Positions 6,337 through 12,141 of a DNA stretch of 14,952 nucleotides are shown piece after piece; the first letter of the stretch is position 1; every line of letters begins with the position of its first letter. Under the pieces are notes generated by a model. The model saw nothing but the letters and a program-made list of their open reading frames with translations. It searched no databases and was not told where the DNA came from. A program made the position numbers and the translations under genes. This DNA comes from JAVBOV01 sp031550205 (GTDB lineage: Bacteria > Pseudomonadota > Alphaproteobacteria > RF32 > CAG-239). The DNA is taken from NCBI GenBank assembly GCA_031550205.1, contig JAVBOV010000070.1, positions 1-14,952 of the forward strand. The letters run 5' to 3'.

Positions 6337-7518
6337 TTATAATTTAATTAAATCCCTTACCTTTTGTTTCACGGCTTCCAAATCTGTGGCTTTGGGGGCA
6401 TATTTTTCTTCAAAAGGAGAGATTGTTTGCCAGCCCAAATCGGTTAAAACATCCTGCAGTTTGTTGACAACTCCGGGTTTCCAACCGTATGAACCGAAAA
6501 CAAAACCTTTTTTGTTTTTGGGTCTTAGACCGTGCATATAAGTTAAAAACTGGGCGACACGCGGGTAAATTTCATTATTTAAGGTCGGGTTGCCGATTAT
6601 TACATATTCGGCCTCTAAAATGTCGGTCACGACATCTGAATAATCAGTAATGCTGAGGCAGCGCTTTAAGACCGGAATGTTTTGGTCTTGAAATTCTTCC
6701 ATTATGGCTTCTGCAAGTTTGGTGGTGGCGCCCCACATGGAATCGTAGACTATCACGGCTTTTTTCTTGGTTTGAGAAGTGGCCCAGAAGGAATATAGCG
6801 ACATGATGTTATTTACTTCTTCTTCTCCCTGCCAGATGCAGCCGTGAGAAGGAGCTATCATCTCAATATCCAGACCCAAATCGTGTGCCTGGTGCAAAAC
6901 TTTATCAGCCTGTGCGCCATATGGAAACAAGATGTTGGCATAATATTTTTTAGCCTCATCAAGCACAATGCCCATGTTTTGTTCAGAGGCAAAGATGCCG
7001 TCGGTGGCGTAGTGTTGACCGAAACCGTCGTTTGAAAACAGGATTTTTTCCTCAATGCAGTAGGTCATCATAGAATCAGGCCAGTGGAGCATTGGGGTGG
7101 TGACAAAGGTGAGGTTTCTTTTGCCGATATTAACCATATCGCCGGTTTTAACAATTTCATAATTCCAGCCGGAAGTGTCAAAATGAGCCTCAAGAGCTGC
7201 TTTGCCGGCAATATCGGTAATAATTTTTATTTGCGGGGCAAGTTTGATAAGTTCGGGAATATTGCCGGAGTGGTCTTGTTCAATGTGGTTGGCAACAAGA
7301 TAAGTTATCTTGGATAAGTCAACCACGGATTTTAAGCGACCGATCATTTCGTGAGATAAATATGCCTTAACACCGTCGATAACGGTTATTTTTTCATCCA
7401 TAATCAGATATGAGTTATAGGTTGAACCTTTGGGGGTGGCATAGCCGTGAAAATCTCTTAAATTCCAGTCTTTAACGCCTACTGCGTAGATGTCTTCTTT
7501 AATCTTAAATGCTTTCAT
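6337..7518 (-). CDS. Flavodiiron protein (A-type flavoprotein, FprA/ROO-like)
   Basis: Flavodiiron proteins reduce O2 to water, and in some cases NO to N2O, in the cytoplasm, taking electrons from rubredoxin-like donors. The 393-residue protein has the two-domain core. A metallo-beta-lactamase-like diiron domain (1-250) carries every expected ligand: H78-x-E80-x-D82-H83, H145, D164 and H225. A flavodoxin domain (252-393) shows the FMN phosphate loop YDSMWGATTKLA (258-269), then GNPTLNNEIYP and FGSYGWKPG. No extra rubredoxin or flavin-reductase domain is fused. The frame is open to 7554, but M at 7518 has GGAG 7 nt upstream and gives the usual MKAFKIKEDIYAVG start. It is divergent from perR-rubrerythrin, sharing a control region. 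O2 versus NO preference cannot be read from sequence. Confidence 0.96.
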   Translation of the reverse strand: MKAFKIKEDIYAVGVKDWNLRDFHGYATPKGSTYNSYLIMDEKITVIDGVKAYLSHEMIGRLKSVVDLSKITYLVANHIEQDHSGNIPELIKLAPQIKIITDIAGKAALEAHFDTSGWNYEIVKTGDMVNIGKRNLTFVTTPMLHWPDSMMTYCIEEKILFSNDGFGQHYATDGIFASEQNMGIVLDEAKKYYANILFPYGAQADKVLHQAHDLGLDIEMIAPSHGCIWQGEEEVNNIMSLYSFWATSQTKKKAVIVYDSMWGATTKLAEAIMEEFQDQNIPVLKRCLSITDYSDVVTDILEAEYVIIGNPTLNNEIYPRVAQFLTYMHGLRPKNKKGFVFGSYGWKPGVVNKLQDVLTDLGWQTISPFEEKYAPKATDLEAVKQKVRDLIKL

Positions 7519-7545
7519 GAACAAACTCCGTGTTAATTTTGCCGA

Positions 7546-7577
7546 GATCATCACGGGGCGTTGCCCCTCATGATGAC
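7546..7577 (-). repeat. Imperfect palindrome in the flavodiiron leader
   Basis: On the minus strand, TCATCA and TGATGA arms (6 bp) enclose a second 5-bp GC stem (GCCCC/GGGGC region) with a 3-nt loop, separated by a small asymmetric bulge. It lies in the 5' untranslated leader about 30 nt before the start codon. One end reads GTCAT, as in other dispersed palindromes of this window, so it may be a repeat that has become part of the leader. Confidence 0.5.
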
Positions 7578-7595
7578 AATTTTTGTGTTGTTGTT

Positions 7596-7623
7596 AATAT
7601 ATCTATTTAAAAGCAGTTGACAA
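7596..7623 (-). promoter_or_regulatory. Promoter of the flavodiiron gene
   Basis: Minus-strand TTGTCA (7618-7623), a 16-bp spacer and TATATT (7596-7601), each 5 of 6 to consensus. The -35 box overlaps the -35 box of the perR promoter on the other strand, so the two promoters are back to back and probably compete for polymerase or share regulator binding. Confidence 0.55.
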
Positions 7624-7643
7624 TAGTGATATTTTTTTATAAA
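7617..7643 (+). promoter_or_regulatory. Promoter of the perR-rubrerythrin operon
   Basis: A perfect TTGACA (7617-7622) and TATAAA (7638-7643, 5 of 6) with a short 15-bp spacer. Transcription would begin near 7650, inside the PerR/Fur-type palindrome. The suboptimal spacer is a feature of some regulated promoters. Confidence 0.5.
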
Positions 7644-7664
7644 CAATAATAATTATCATTATTG
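7644..7664. promoter_or_regulatory. PerR/Fur-type operator palindrome
   Basis: A 21-bp inverted repeat centred at 7654 with 9 of 10 pairs matched. Its inner 15 bases, TAATAATTATCATTA, match the 7-1-7 PerR box (TTATAATnATTATAA) at 11 of 14 defined positions and the Fur box equally well. It directly follows the -10 box and covers the predicted start site, 11 bp before the perR ATG. It also lies about 20 bp upstream of the flavodiiron -35 box. Binding by the adjacent PerR, and therefore autoregulation, is inference. Confidence 0.65.
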
Positions 7665-7675
7665 ATTGAACTAAA

Positions 7676-8056
7676 ATGAAACATTCAAAACAAAGAGACA
7701 TGATTTTAAAGATTTTGCAAGAAAACCTCATTCACCCCACTGCAGACAAGGTTTTTGAAATTATGCGCAAAGAAATGGCCAATGTTAGTCTGGCTACGGT
7801 TTATCGCAACCTTAATCTTTTGGCGGAACAAGGGATTGTGCGCAAGATTGAAGGTTTGAACGGAGTTATGCATTTTGACAGCAAGATGCATAAGCATCAT
7901 CATTTTATTTGTAAAAAATGCCACAAGGTATATGATGTTGAATATGAAATGCCCGCCGATTTTATTCATAAGATTGACGAGCAAAGTGATTTTGTGGTGG
8001 AAGATTATGAAATTGCCTTCAGCGGCATTTGTAAAGATTGTAAAAAAATAAACTAA
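7676..8056 (+). CDS. perR: PerR-type peroxide-sensing repressor (Fur family)
   Basis: PerR represses peroxide-defence genes and is inactivated when bound Fe2+ drives oxidation of its own histidines. The 126-residue protein has a winged-helix domain (1-60, with VSLATVYRNLNLLAEQGIV as recognition region) and a metal-binding dimerisation domain. Its ligands line up without gaps with B. subtilis PerR at a constant offset of 17: H20, D68, H74, H76 and D87 correspond to H37, D85, H91, H93 and D104. The zinc cysteines C79/C82 and C119/C122 correspond to C96/C99 and C136/C139. Asp rather than Glu at D87 is the residue typical of PerR versus Fur. An in-frame TGA at 7667 fixes the start, so the N-terminus is short, as in clostridial-type homologues. 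There is no clear ribosome site. Rubrerythrin follows 17 bp downstream. Confidence 0.92.
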   Translation: MKHSKQRDMILKILQENLIHPTADKVFEIMRKEMANVSLATVYRNLNLLAEQGIVRKIEGLNGVMHFDSKMHKHHHFICKKCHKVYDVEYEMPADFIHKIDEQSDFVVEDYEIAFSGICKDCKKIN

Positions 8057-8073
8057 ACTAAAGGAGGATACTT

Positions 8074-8613
8074 ATGGAACTAAAGGGTTCAAAAACCGAG
8101 AAAAATTTATGGGAAGCGTTTGCCGGCGAATCTATGGCTCGCAACAAATATGACTATTTTGCGTCTAAGGCCAGAAAAGAAGGTTATGAGCAGATTGGCG
8201 ATATTTTTGAGCAAACCGCACACAATGAAAAAGAGCATGCCAAGATGTGGTTTAAGGTTTTGCATGGCGGAGCGATTGGAACCACTGAAGAAAATTTGCA
8301 AATTTGCGTTGACGGCGAGCATTATGAATGGACAGACATGTATAAGCGTTTTGCCGCCGATGCCAAAGCCGAAGGTTTTGATAAAGTTGCTTTTTTGTTT
8401 GAATCTGTTGCCAAGATTGAAAACGGGCATGAGAACAGATATAAAGCCCTTTTGCAGATGTTAAAAGAAGGCAAGGTGTTCACCCGCGAGACCAAAGTGG
8501 TTTGGGAATGCGGCAACTGCGGACACCGCGTTGAAGGCCTTAAGGCGCCGGAAATGTGCCCGGTCTGCGACCACCCGAAAGCGCACTTTTTTGAGCTTAG
8601 AGAAGAATGGTAG
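8074..8613 (+). CDS. rbr: Rubrerythrin
   Basis: Rubrerythrin reduces hydrogen peroxide to water in anaerobes and microaerophiles using electrons from rubredoxin or NADH-dependent donors. The 179-residue protein has the classic order: a ferritin-like four-helix diiron domain (about 1-135), then a C-terminal rubredoxin-type Fe(SCys)4 domain. Seen directly: E19 in the first helix, the E52-x-x-H55 motif, a second E116-x-x-H119 motif, and further acidic candidates E85 and E100. The rubredoxin knuckles are C146-x-x-C149 and C162-PV-C165. A near-perfect AAGGAGG ribosome site 6-7 nt before the ATG predicts strong translation, contrasting with perR. It is co-transcribed with perR (17-bp gap) and terminates at 8708-8739. 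Confidence 0.97.
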   Translation: MELKGSKTEKNLWEAFAGESMARNKYDYFASKARKEGYEQIGDIFEQTAHNEKEHAKMWFKVLHGGAIGTTEENLQICVDGEHYEWTDMYKRFAADAKAEGFDKVAFLFESVAKIENGHENRYKALLQMLKEGKVFTRETKVVWECGNCGHRVEGLKAPEMCPVCDHPKAHFFELREEW

Positions 8614-8623
8614 AATTACTATT

Positions 8624-8691
8624 GTCATGCTGAACTTGTTTCAGCATCTCATCTTAATCTTCAGGAGATCCTGAAACAAGTTCAGGATGAC
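8624..8691. repeat. Long dispersed palindrome, GTCAT...ATGAC ends
   Basis: Two 27-nt arms (8624-8650 and 8665-8691) pair at 25 of 27 positions around a 14-nt spacer. The mismatches are one G-G and one C-C. The arms contain CTGAACTTGTTTCAG and CTGAAACAAGTTCAG. It lies between the rubrerythrin stop and the terminator, so it would be transcribed as a long stem in the 3' end of the perR-rbr mRNA. One arm recurs upstream of proS. Confidence 0.9.
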
Positions 8692-8707
8692 GTGACATGG
8701 TATATAA

Positions 8708-8739
8708 AAAAAAAGCTCTCCGGTTGGAGAGCTTTTTTT
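8708..8739 (+). terminator. Terminator of the perR-rubrerythrin operon
   Basis: A 14-bp stem whose core is GCTCTCC / GGAGAGC, with a GGTT loop and a run of seven Ts. It lies about 95 bp past the rubrerythrin stop; the dispersed palindrome fills the space between. Confidence 0.9.
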
Positions 8740-8742
8740 AGT

Positions 8743-8806
8743 GGATTGCTTCCCCCTTCGCCAAGGCTACGGCGGACAGGTCGGGGTAGACACCCGCTCG
8801 CAATGA
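8743..8806 (-). repeat. GTCATTGCGAG-type dispersed repeat
   Basis: On the minus strand the element begins GTCATTGCGAGCG and ends GAAGCAATCC, with an internal imperfect palindrome around CGCCGTAGCCTTGGCG. Repeats with these ends are known as dispersed intergenic elements in several alphaproteobacterial and other genomes (recalled, not searched). It follows directly after the perR-rbr terminator. Confidence 0.6.
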
Positions 8807-8817
8807 CATTGAACAGT

Positions 8818-8964
8818 TTAATCGGCCGAGACCAGTTGGCGGAAGAGAGTTTCTTCCAGGTAGTTGTAGTTTATGTCTTCATCCGCTTTGTGTTTCCAGT
8901 TGCAGATGATGGTATTAACCTTGGGGTCGATATTGATGCTTCTGGACGAGGCGCTCGGTCGAGA
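8818..8964 (-). pseudogene. Possible remnant of a degraded gene (3' end)
   Basis: The minus strand is open for 48 codons ending in TAA (8818-8820) but has no start codon in frame. The translation looks like real protein: INIDPKVNTIICNWKHK followed by ADEDINYNYLEETLF and RQLVSAD. Upstream of it a different frame reads NNIISTERLVQKH, which suggests a frameshift near 8930-8945. The family was not recognised. Its 5' end would be cut by the terminator at 8980-9006. Chance coding-like sequence is possible because the fragment is short. Confidence 0.35.
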
Positions 8965-8979
8965 TTATGTTGTTGGAGA

Positions 8980-9006
8980 TAAAAAGCCCGTAAGGTTTAC
9001 GGGCTT
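8980..9006 (-). terminator. Terminator of the 9013-9237 gene
   Basis: A 10-bp stem AAGCCCGTAA / TTACGGGCTT with a 3-nt loop, followed on the minus strand by five Ts. It starts 6 bp after the stop codon of the small gene. Confidence 0.85.
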
Positions 9007-9012
9007 GGGGGT

Positions 9013-9237
9013 TTAAGCGTAAGAGGGCTGGATGCGTTCAAGGACGGAAAATTCTGCCTCCGGCATCACCACTTTTACCACCTTCATGAGTGTTTCAACG
9101 TCTTTGCCGTCTTTTTTGATGTATTGGTCAATCTGACGGTTGAGATTTTCTTTTTGCAAGGCGGTTAATGCGGGATGGTGGATGAGACTGTCTGCTTTTT
9201 GTTGTTTCATCAGCTCTCTTAAGTTAATAGTGTCCAT
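9013..9237 (-). CDS. Small soluble protein of unknown function
   Basis: I do not recognise this 74-residue protein. It is charged and mostly helical by composition, without signal peptide, membrane helix or cysteines. Features: a helix-like N-terminus NLRELMKQQKAD, a central KENLNRQIDQYIKKDG segment and a hydrophobic stretch METLMKVV-like (about 48-57) before a proline. No strong ribosome site precedes the ATG. It is supported by a proper terminator immediately downstream and a clean frame. The region upstream (9238-9457) is repeat-derived and shows no partner gene. Moderate confidence that it is a real gene. Confidence 0.55.
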   Translation of the reverse strand: MDTINLRELMKQQKADSLIHHPALTALQKENLNRQIDQYIKKDGKDVETLMKVVKVVMPEAEFSVLERIQPSYA

Positions 9238-9337
9238 GGTGTTAATAATTTTAAGTGAATAATTTTTGTTTATGGGCAGAGGTTAGATTATTTGGGAAAT
9301 TTTGTCAAGAAGAATTAATGTGGATGATTTGTTGACC

Positions 9338-9439
9338 TGGACCCTCGGGTCAAGCCCGAGGGTGACAGAGAGAGGTCGAGGGTGACAGAGAGAAAGGTCG
9401 AGGGTGACAGAGAGAGAGAGGTCGAGGGTGACAGAGAGA
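9338..9439. repeat. Palindrome with a tandemly amplified arm, GAGGGTGACAGAGAGA x4
   Basis: The 5' part is a hairpin, CCCTCGGG / CCCGAGGG around TCAAG (9342-9362), ending GGGTGAC. From within its 3' arm the 16-nt core GAGGGTGACAGAGAGA then recurs exactly at 9358, 9378, 9400 and 9424, the later copies joined by GGTC-containing links. Successive periods are 20, 22 and 24 bp; the increase comes from added purine dinucleotides. It is not a CRISPR array: the spacers are 4-8 nt. It lies in the 267-bp non-coding stretch 9238-9504, which otherwise holds only the csp terminator. Confidence 0.85.
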
Positions 9440-9457
9440 ATTGGGTGCGATTGGGCA

Positions 9458-9483
9458 AAAAAATACCCCGCTGATTAGCGGGG
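9458..9483 (-). terminator. Terminator of the cold-shock gene
   Basis: A 7-bp GC-rich stem (CCCCGCT / AGCGGGG, loop GATT) followed on the minus strand by TATTTTTTTG. It begins 21 bp past the cold-shock gene stop. Confidence 0.9.
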
Positions 9484-9504
9484 AACTTTTCTAAAATGGT
9501 AGAA

Positions 9505-9708
9505 TTAAGCTAGTTTCAAATCACCTGCTACTGTCTTACCTCTTTCAGTCATAACGGTGTACTCAACCTTGGCACCTTCGTTAAGGCTTCTAAGGCCGGC
9601 TTTTTGTACGGCTGAAATGTGAACGAAAATGTCTTGGCCGCCGTCATCCGGAGTGATGAAGCCGTAACCTTTTCTTGTGTTGAACCATTTTACTGTTCCT
9701 GTTGTCAT
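9505..9708 (-). CDS. cspA: Cold-shock-domain protein (CspA family)
   Basis: Cold-shock proteins are single-domain OB-fold proteins that bind single-stranded RNA and DNA and melt RNA structure. The 67-residue product shows RNP1 as KGYGFITP (13-20) and RNP2 as DIFVHISAV (26-34), preceded by TGTVKWFN. All the usual aromatic nucleic-acid contacts (W8, F9, Y14, F16, F28, H30) are in place. The frame is open to 9759. M at 9708 is preferred because it gives the standard family N-terminus and length and has AAGGA about 9 nt upstream; the 17-residue extension would be part of the leader. A structured leader and a strong terminator flank the gene, so it is a single-gene unit. Several csp paralogues are usual per genome, so the exact paralogue is not assignable. 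Confidence 0.95.
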   Translation of the reverse strand: MTTGTVKWFNTRKGYGFITPDDGGQDIFVHISAVQKAGLRSLNEGAKVEYTVMTERGKTVAGDLKLA

Positions 9709-9794
9709 GATAACTTTTCCTTTTTTAGCAAACAGGTTGATACCTGAGAATAATCTCAATAACTATAGCTAGCTACGAGGGGGAGTGTATTATA
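9709..9794 (-). promoter_or_regulatory. csp promoter -10 box and structured 5' leader
   Basis: A perfect TATAAT lies on the minus strand at 9789-9794, without a good -35 partner. The leader of about 74 nt contains the palindrome TAGCTAGCTA (9765-9774) and two adjoining 5-bp hairpins (9745-9758 and 9733-9746) that share two bases and so exclude one another. Leaders of cold-shock genes often carry temperature-responsive structures; that role here is inference. Confidence 0.4.
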
Positions 9795-9818
9795 AACAAC
9801 ACAATTAATCAAGGAAAA

Positions 9819-9846
9819 TTTTAGATTTTGGATTTTAGATTTTAGA
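9819..9846. repeat. Heptanucleotide tandem repeat (TTTTAGA)x4
   Basis: Four copies of TTTTAGA, the second reading TTTTGGA, in the gap between the csp promoter and proS. Probably slippage; no function seen. Confidence 0.7.
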
Positions 9847-9893
9847 TTGTGGAAAATTTGTTTACAAATTGGTTTTTATTTGGTAGTTTTCGG

Positions 9894-9920
9894 GAGATTC
9901 TGAAACGAATTCAGGATGAC
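9894..9920 (+). repeat. Solo half-copy of the 8624-8691 palindrome
   Basis: This 27-nt stretch matches the right arm of the palindrome at 8665-8691 at 24 of 27 positions and ends GGATGAC. The complementary left arm is absent, so it cannot form the hairpin. It lies 23 bp upstream of the proS start, within the probable leader or promoter. Confidence 0.8.
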
Positions 9921-9943
9921 AATTTTATATTAGAGAGATTAAG

Positions 9944-11449
9944 ATGGCATTGAAAAATACTAGAGAGCAAAATTATCCGGAATGGTACCAAAACGTGGTG
10001 GCTGAGGCCGATATGGCCGAGAACTCCGCTTCTCCGGGCTGCATGGTGATTAAGCCGTGGGGCTACGGCATTTGGGAACGCATTCGCGACATATATGACG
10101 AAAAGTTCAGAGAAACCGGTCATGACAACTGCTATTTTCCAATGTTTATCCCCCTTTCCTTTTTCCAAAAAGAAGCCGAACACGTTGAGGGCTTTGCCAA
10201 AGAAATGGCCATTGTGACTCATTCCCGCCTGGTTAATGAAGGCGGCAAGCTGGTGCCGGCCTCAAAGCTTGAGGAGCCTTTGGTGGTGCGCCCGACATCC
10301 GAGACCATTATTGCCGACTGCTTTGCCAAGTGGGTAAAGTCTTATCGGGATTTGCCGGTTTTAATTAACCAATGGGCAAATATTGTGCGCTGGGAAATGC
10401 GCCCCCGCCTGTTTTTGCGCACACGCGAATTTTTGTGGCAGGAAGGACACACCGCTCACGCCACTATGGAAGAAGCCGAAAAAGAAACTTTGATGATTTT
10501 GGACATTTATAAAGATGTCTGCGAAAAAGCCCTGGCGATGCCGGTTTTGACCGGAAAGAAACCGGAATATGACAAGTTTCCGGGCGCGGTTGACACATAT
10601 TGCATTGAAGCCATGATGCAAGACGGCAAAGCTTTGCAAGCCGGAACATCGCACTTTTTGGGGCAGAATTTTGCAAAATCTGCCAACATATCTTTCATTA
10701 ACAAAAACAATGAGCAAGAGTTTGCCTACACCACTTCATGGGGGGTTTCCACCCGTTTAATCGGCGGTTTGATTATGAACCATGCCGATGATGAGGGAAT
10801 GGTGGTTCCGCCGCGCATTGCTCCGCATCAGGTGATTTTGGTGCCGGTGGTTAAAAAGGCCGAAGATGAGGCAGCGGTGATGGAATATATTAACCAGGCT
10901 GCGGCAGCTTTGAAAAACAAAATGCCGTTCGGCGAAAAAATCCGAGTGAAAATTGATGCCCGCAACAAACAGTCGGTTGACAAGTTTTGGGAATGGACCA
11001 GAAAAGGCGCGCCGATTATTTTGGAGATTGGCATGAGAGACGTTAAGGATTCCAATGTGATGGTTAAAGAGCGCATTCATCTGGGAGCCAAGCATATTGT
11101 TCCTTTGAAGGAATTTGTGAACGGCGTTGAAAACCAGTTGGAAAACATTCAAAACGCAATGTTTAACAAAGCCAAGAGGTTTATGGACGAGAATATGCGC
11201 GAAGATATTAAAACACCCGAAGAGCTTAGAAAACTTTTTGCCGACCAAAACAAATGGATTAAGGACGGCGAGAGAGGCATTGCCTTTATTAAGGGAAAGT
11301 GGTGCGAATGTGAAGACGTTGAAGAAAAGCTGAAGGAAATGAAAATTACCATTCGCTGCATTCCGTTTGAGCAAAGCGGCACCAAAGGCAAGTGTCTGAT
11401 TTCAGGCAAGGATGCCGTAACCGATGTTATTTATGCAAGGTCATATTAA
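9944..11449 (+). CDS. proS: Prolyl-tRNA synthetase, archaeal/eukaryote-like type
   Basis: This enzyme charges tRNA-Pro with proline in the cytoplasm. At 501 residues it matches the archaeal/eukaryotic-like ProRS class: no insertion editing domain between motifs 2 and 3, and an extra C-terminal zinc-binding-like domain ending in tyrosine (ARSY). Class II signatures: the motif 1 region around CYFPMFIPLSFF, motif 2 as RWEMRPRLFLRTREFLWQEGH, with TSETII (117-122) just before it, and motif 3 as GVSTRLIGGLIM followed by DDEGMVVPPR. The anticodon-binding domain begins near APHQVILVPV. The C-terminal domain includes FIKGKWCECED and a second cysteine pair side near GTKGKCL. Alphaproteobacteria usually carry the bacterial type, so this class is notable. 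Only weak ribosome-site sequence (GAGAGA) precedes the ATG. Confidence 0.95.
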   Translation: MALKNTREQNYPEWYQNVVAEADMAENSASPGCMVIKPWGYGIWERIRDIYDEKFRETGHDNCYFPMFIPLSFFQKEAEHVEGFAKEMAIVTHSRLVNEGGKLVPASKLEEPLVVRPTSETIIADCFAKWVKSYRDLPVLINQWANIVRWEMRPRLFLRTREFLWQEGHTAHATMEEAEKETLMILDIYKDVCEKALAMPVLTGKKPEYDKFPGAVDTYCIEAMMQDGKALQAGTSHFLGQNFAKSANISFINKNNEQEFAYTTSWGVSTRLIGGLIMNHADDEGMVVPPRIAPHQVILVPVVKKAEDEAAVMEYINQAAAALKNKMPFGEKIRVKIDARNKQSVDKFWEWTRKGAPIILEIGMRDVKDSNVMVKERIHLGAKHIVPLKEFVNGVENQLENIQNAMFNKAKRFMDENMREDIKTPEELRKLFADQNKWIKDGERGIAFIKGKWCECEDVEEKLKEMKITIRCIPFEQSGTKGKCLISGKDAVTDVIYARSY

Positions 11450-11451
11450 AA

Positions 11452-12141
11452 ATGGATAATGTCTGCTATTCGTCCGAAGTTTATAATTTGGCGCCGGAAG
11501 ACTTGGCGGTGTTAAAAGACACCCCCGCCGGCCATGACTGCAAAGCTGAAGATGAAGCGGTGATATTAATCGGCAACAGCAAACTTGGAACCAAAGACAC
11601 CCTTTTAAAAGGGCGCGAGGTTGTTGAGAGAGCCGTGGCCGCTAAAAAACCTTACATTCCGGTCAGAATTGCCTTTGTTTCCAGAATTAATAAGTATAAT
11701 CTTCCGGCGCTTTTGGTGCGGCAGCTCCGCTATAAGCATATTGCATATTCTTCCAACCACTATCACATTGACCCTAAGGAAATTAGAAAACTCGGCATTG
11801 AGCGCGGTTTCAGAAACGCCAAAAATGCCTATATGTTCAGCAACCCTAAGTATCAGATGAGTGAAGAAGAGCGCGCTAAAAATTATCAGAACCTGAAAGA
11901 GAGTATGCTGACCAAAGGTTATGATGACAATTGGCCGATTGATATTATGCTTTGCCGTCAGTTTGGCGTGCAGGACAACGTTAACCAAGGGCATCACCGC
12001 ATGAGCGTGGCTTTGGAGTGCAGTTTGCCGCAAATTTCAATTATGTTTTCCGCCGCAGGGCAAGCGCCAAAGTTTTTGCACCCGCTGTTTAAGATGTTTG
12101 CCAAAATTTCTCAGATTATTAAGGTGATGGATTCAAAATGA
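11452..12141 (+). CDS. ParB/sulfiredoxin-fold-like protein of unknown role
   Basis: The 229-residue protein shows a motif typical of the ParB/Srx fold, NQGHHRMSVALECSLPQI (178-195), comparable to the D-G-x-H-R / G-E-R-R box that binds nucleotide in ParB, Srx and free-serine-kinase relatives. Around it are DNWPIDIMLCRQFG (159-172) and the N-terminal ILIGNSKLGTKDTLLKGREVVERA. A helix-turn-helix DNA-binding domain is not evident, so a chromosome-partition role is unlikely. A kinase or nucleotide-binding role linked to surface polysaccharide is possible but unproven. The frame extends upstream to 11392 inside proS; ATG 11452, 2 bp after the proS stop, avoids that overlap. Its TGA overlaps the ATG of the glycosyltransferase (ATGA), so the two are translationally coupled. 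Confidence 0.7.
   Translation: MDNVCYSSEVYNLAPEDLAVLKDTPAGHDCKAEDEAVILIGNSKLGTKDTLLKGREVVERAVAAKKPYIPVRIAFVSRINKYNLPALLVRQLRYKHIAYSSNHYHIDPKEIRKLGIERGFRNAKNAYMFSNPKYQMSEEERAKNYQNLKESMLTKGYDDNWPIDIMLCRQFGVQDNVNQGHHRMSVALECSLPQISIMFSAAGQAPKFLHPLFKMFAKISQIIKVMDSK

Noticed and set aside
8692..8982. Plus-strand 96-codon open frame
   Set aside because: It runs through the end of a palindrome, an intrinsic terminator and a dispersed repeat, so it is unlikely to be translated.
9358..9439. CRISPR array
   Set aside because: The repeated core is only 16 nt, linkers are 4-8 nt of purines and not unique spacers, and no cas gene is near.
9926..9931. TATATT as the proS -10 box
   Set aside because: No acceptable -35 partner lies upstream, and transcription would begin only a few bases before the start codon.
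10361..11409. Several long minus-strand open frames within proS
   Set aside because: They are shadow frames on the opposite strand of a clear synthetase gene.
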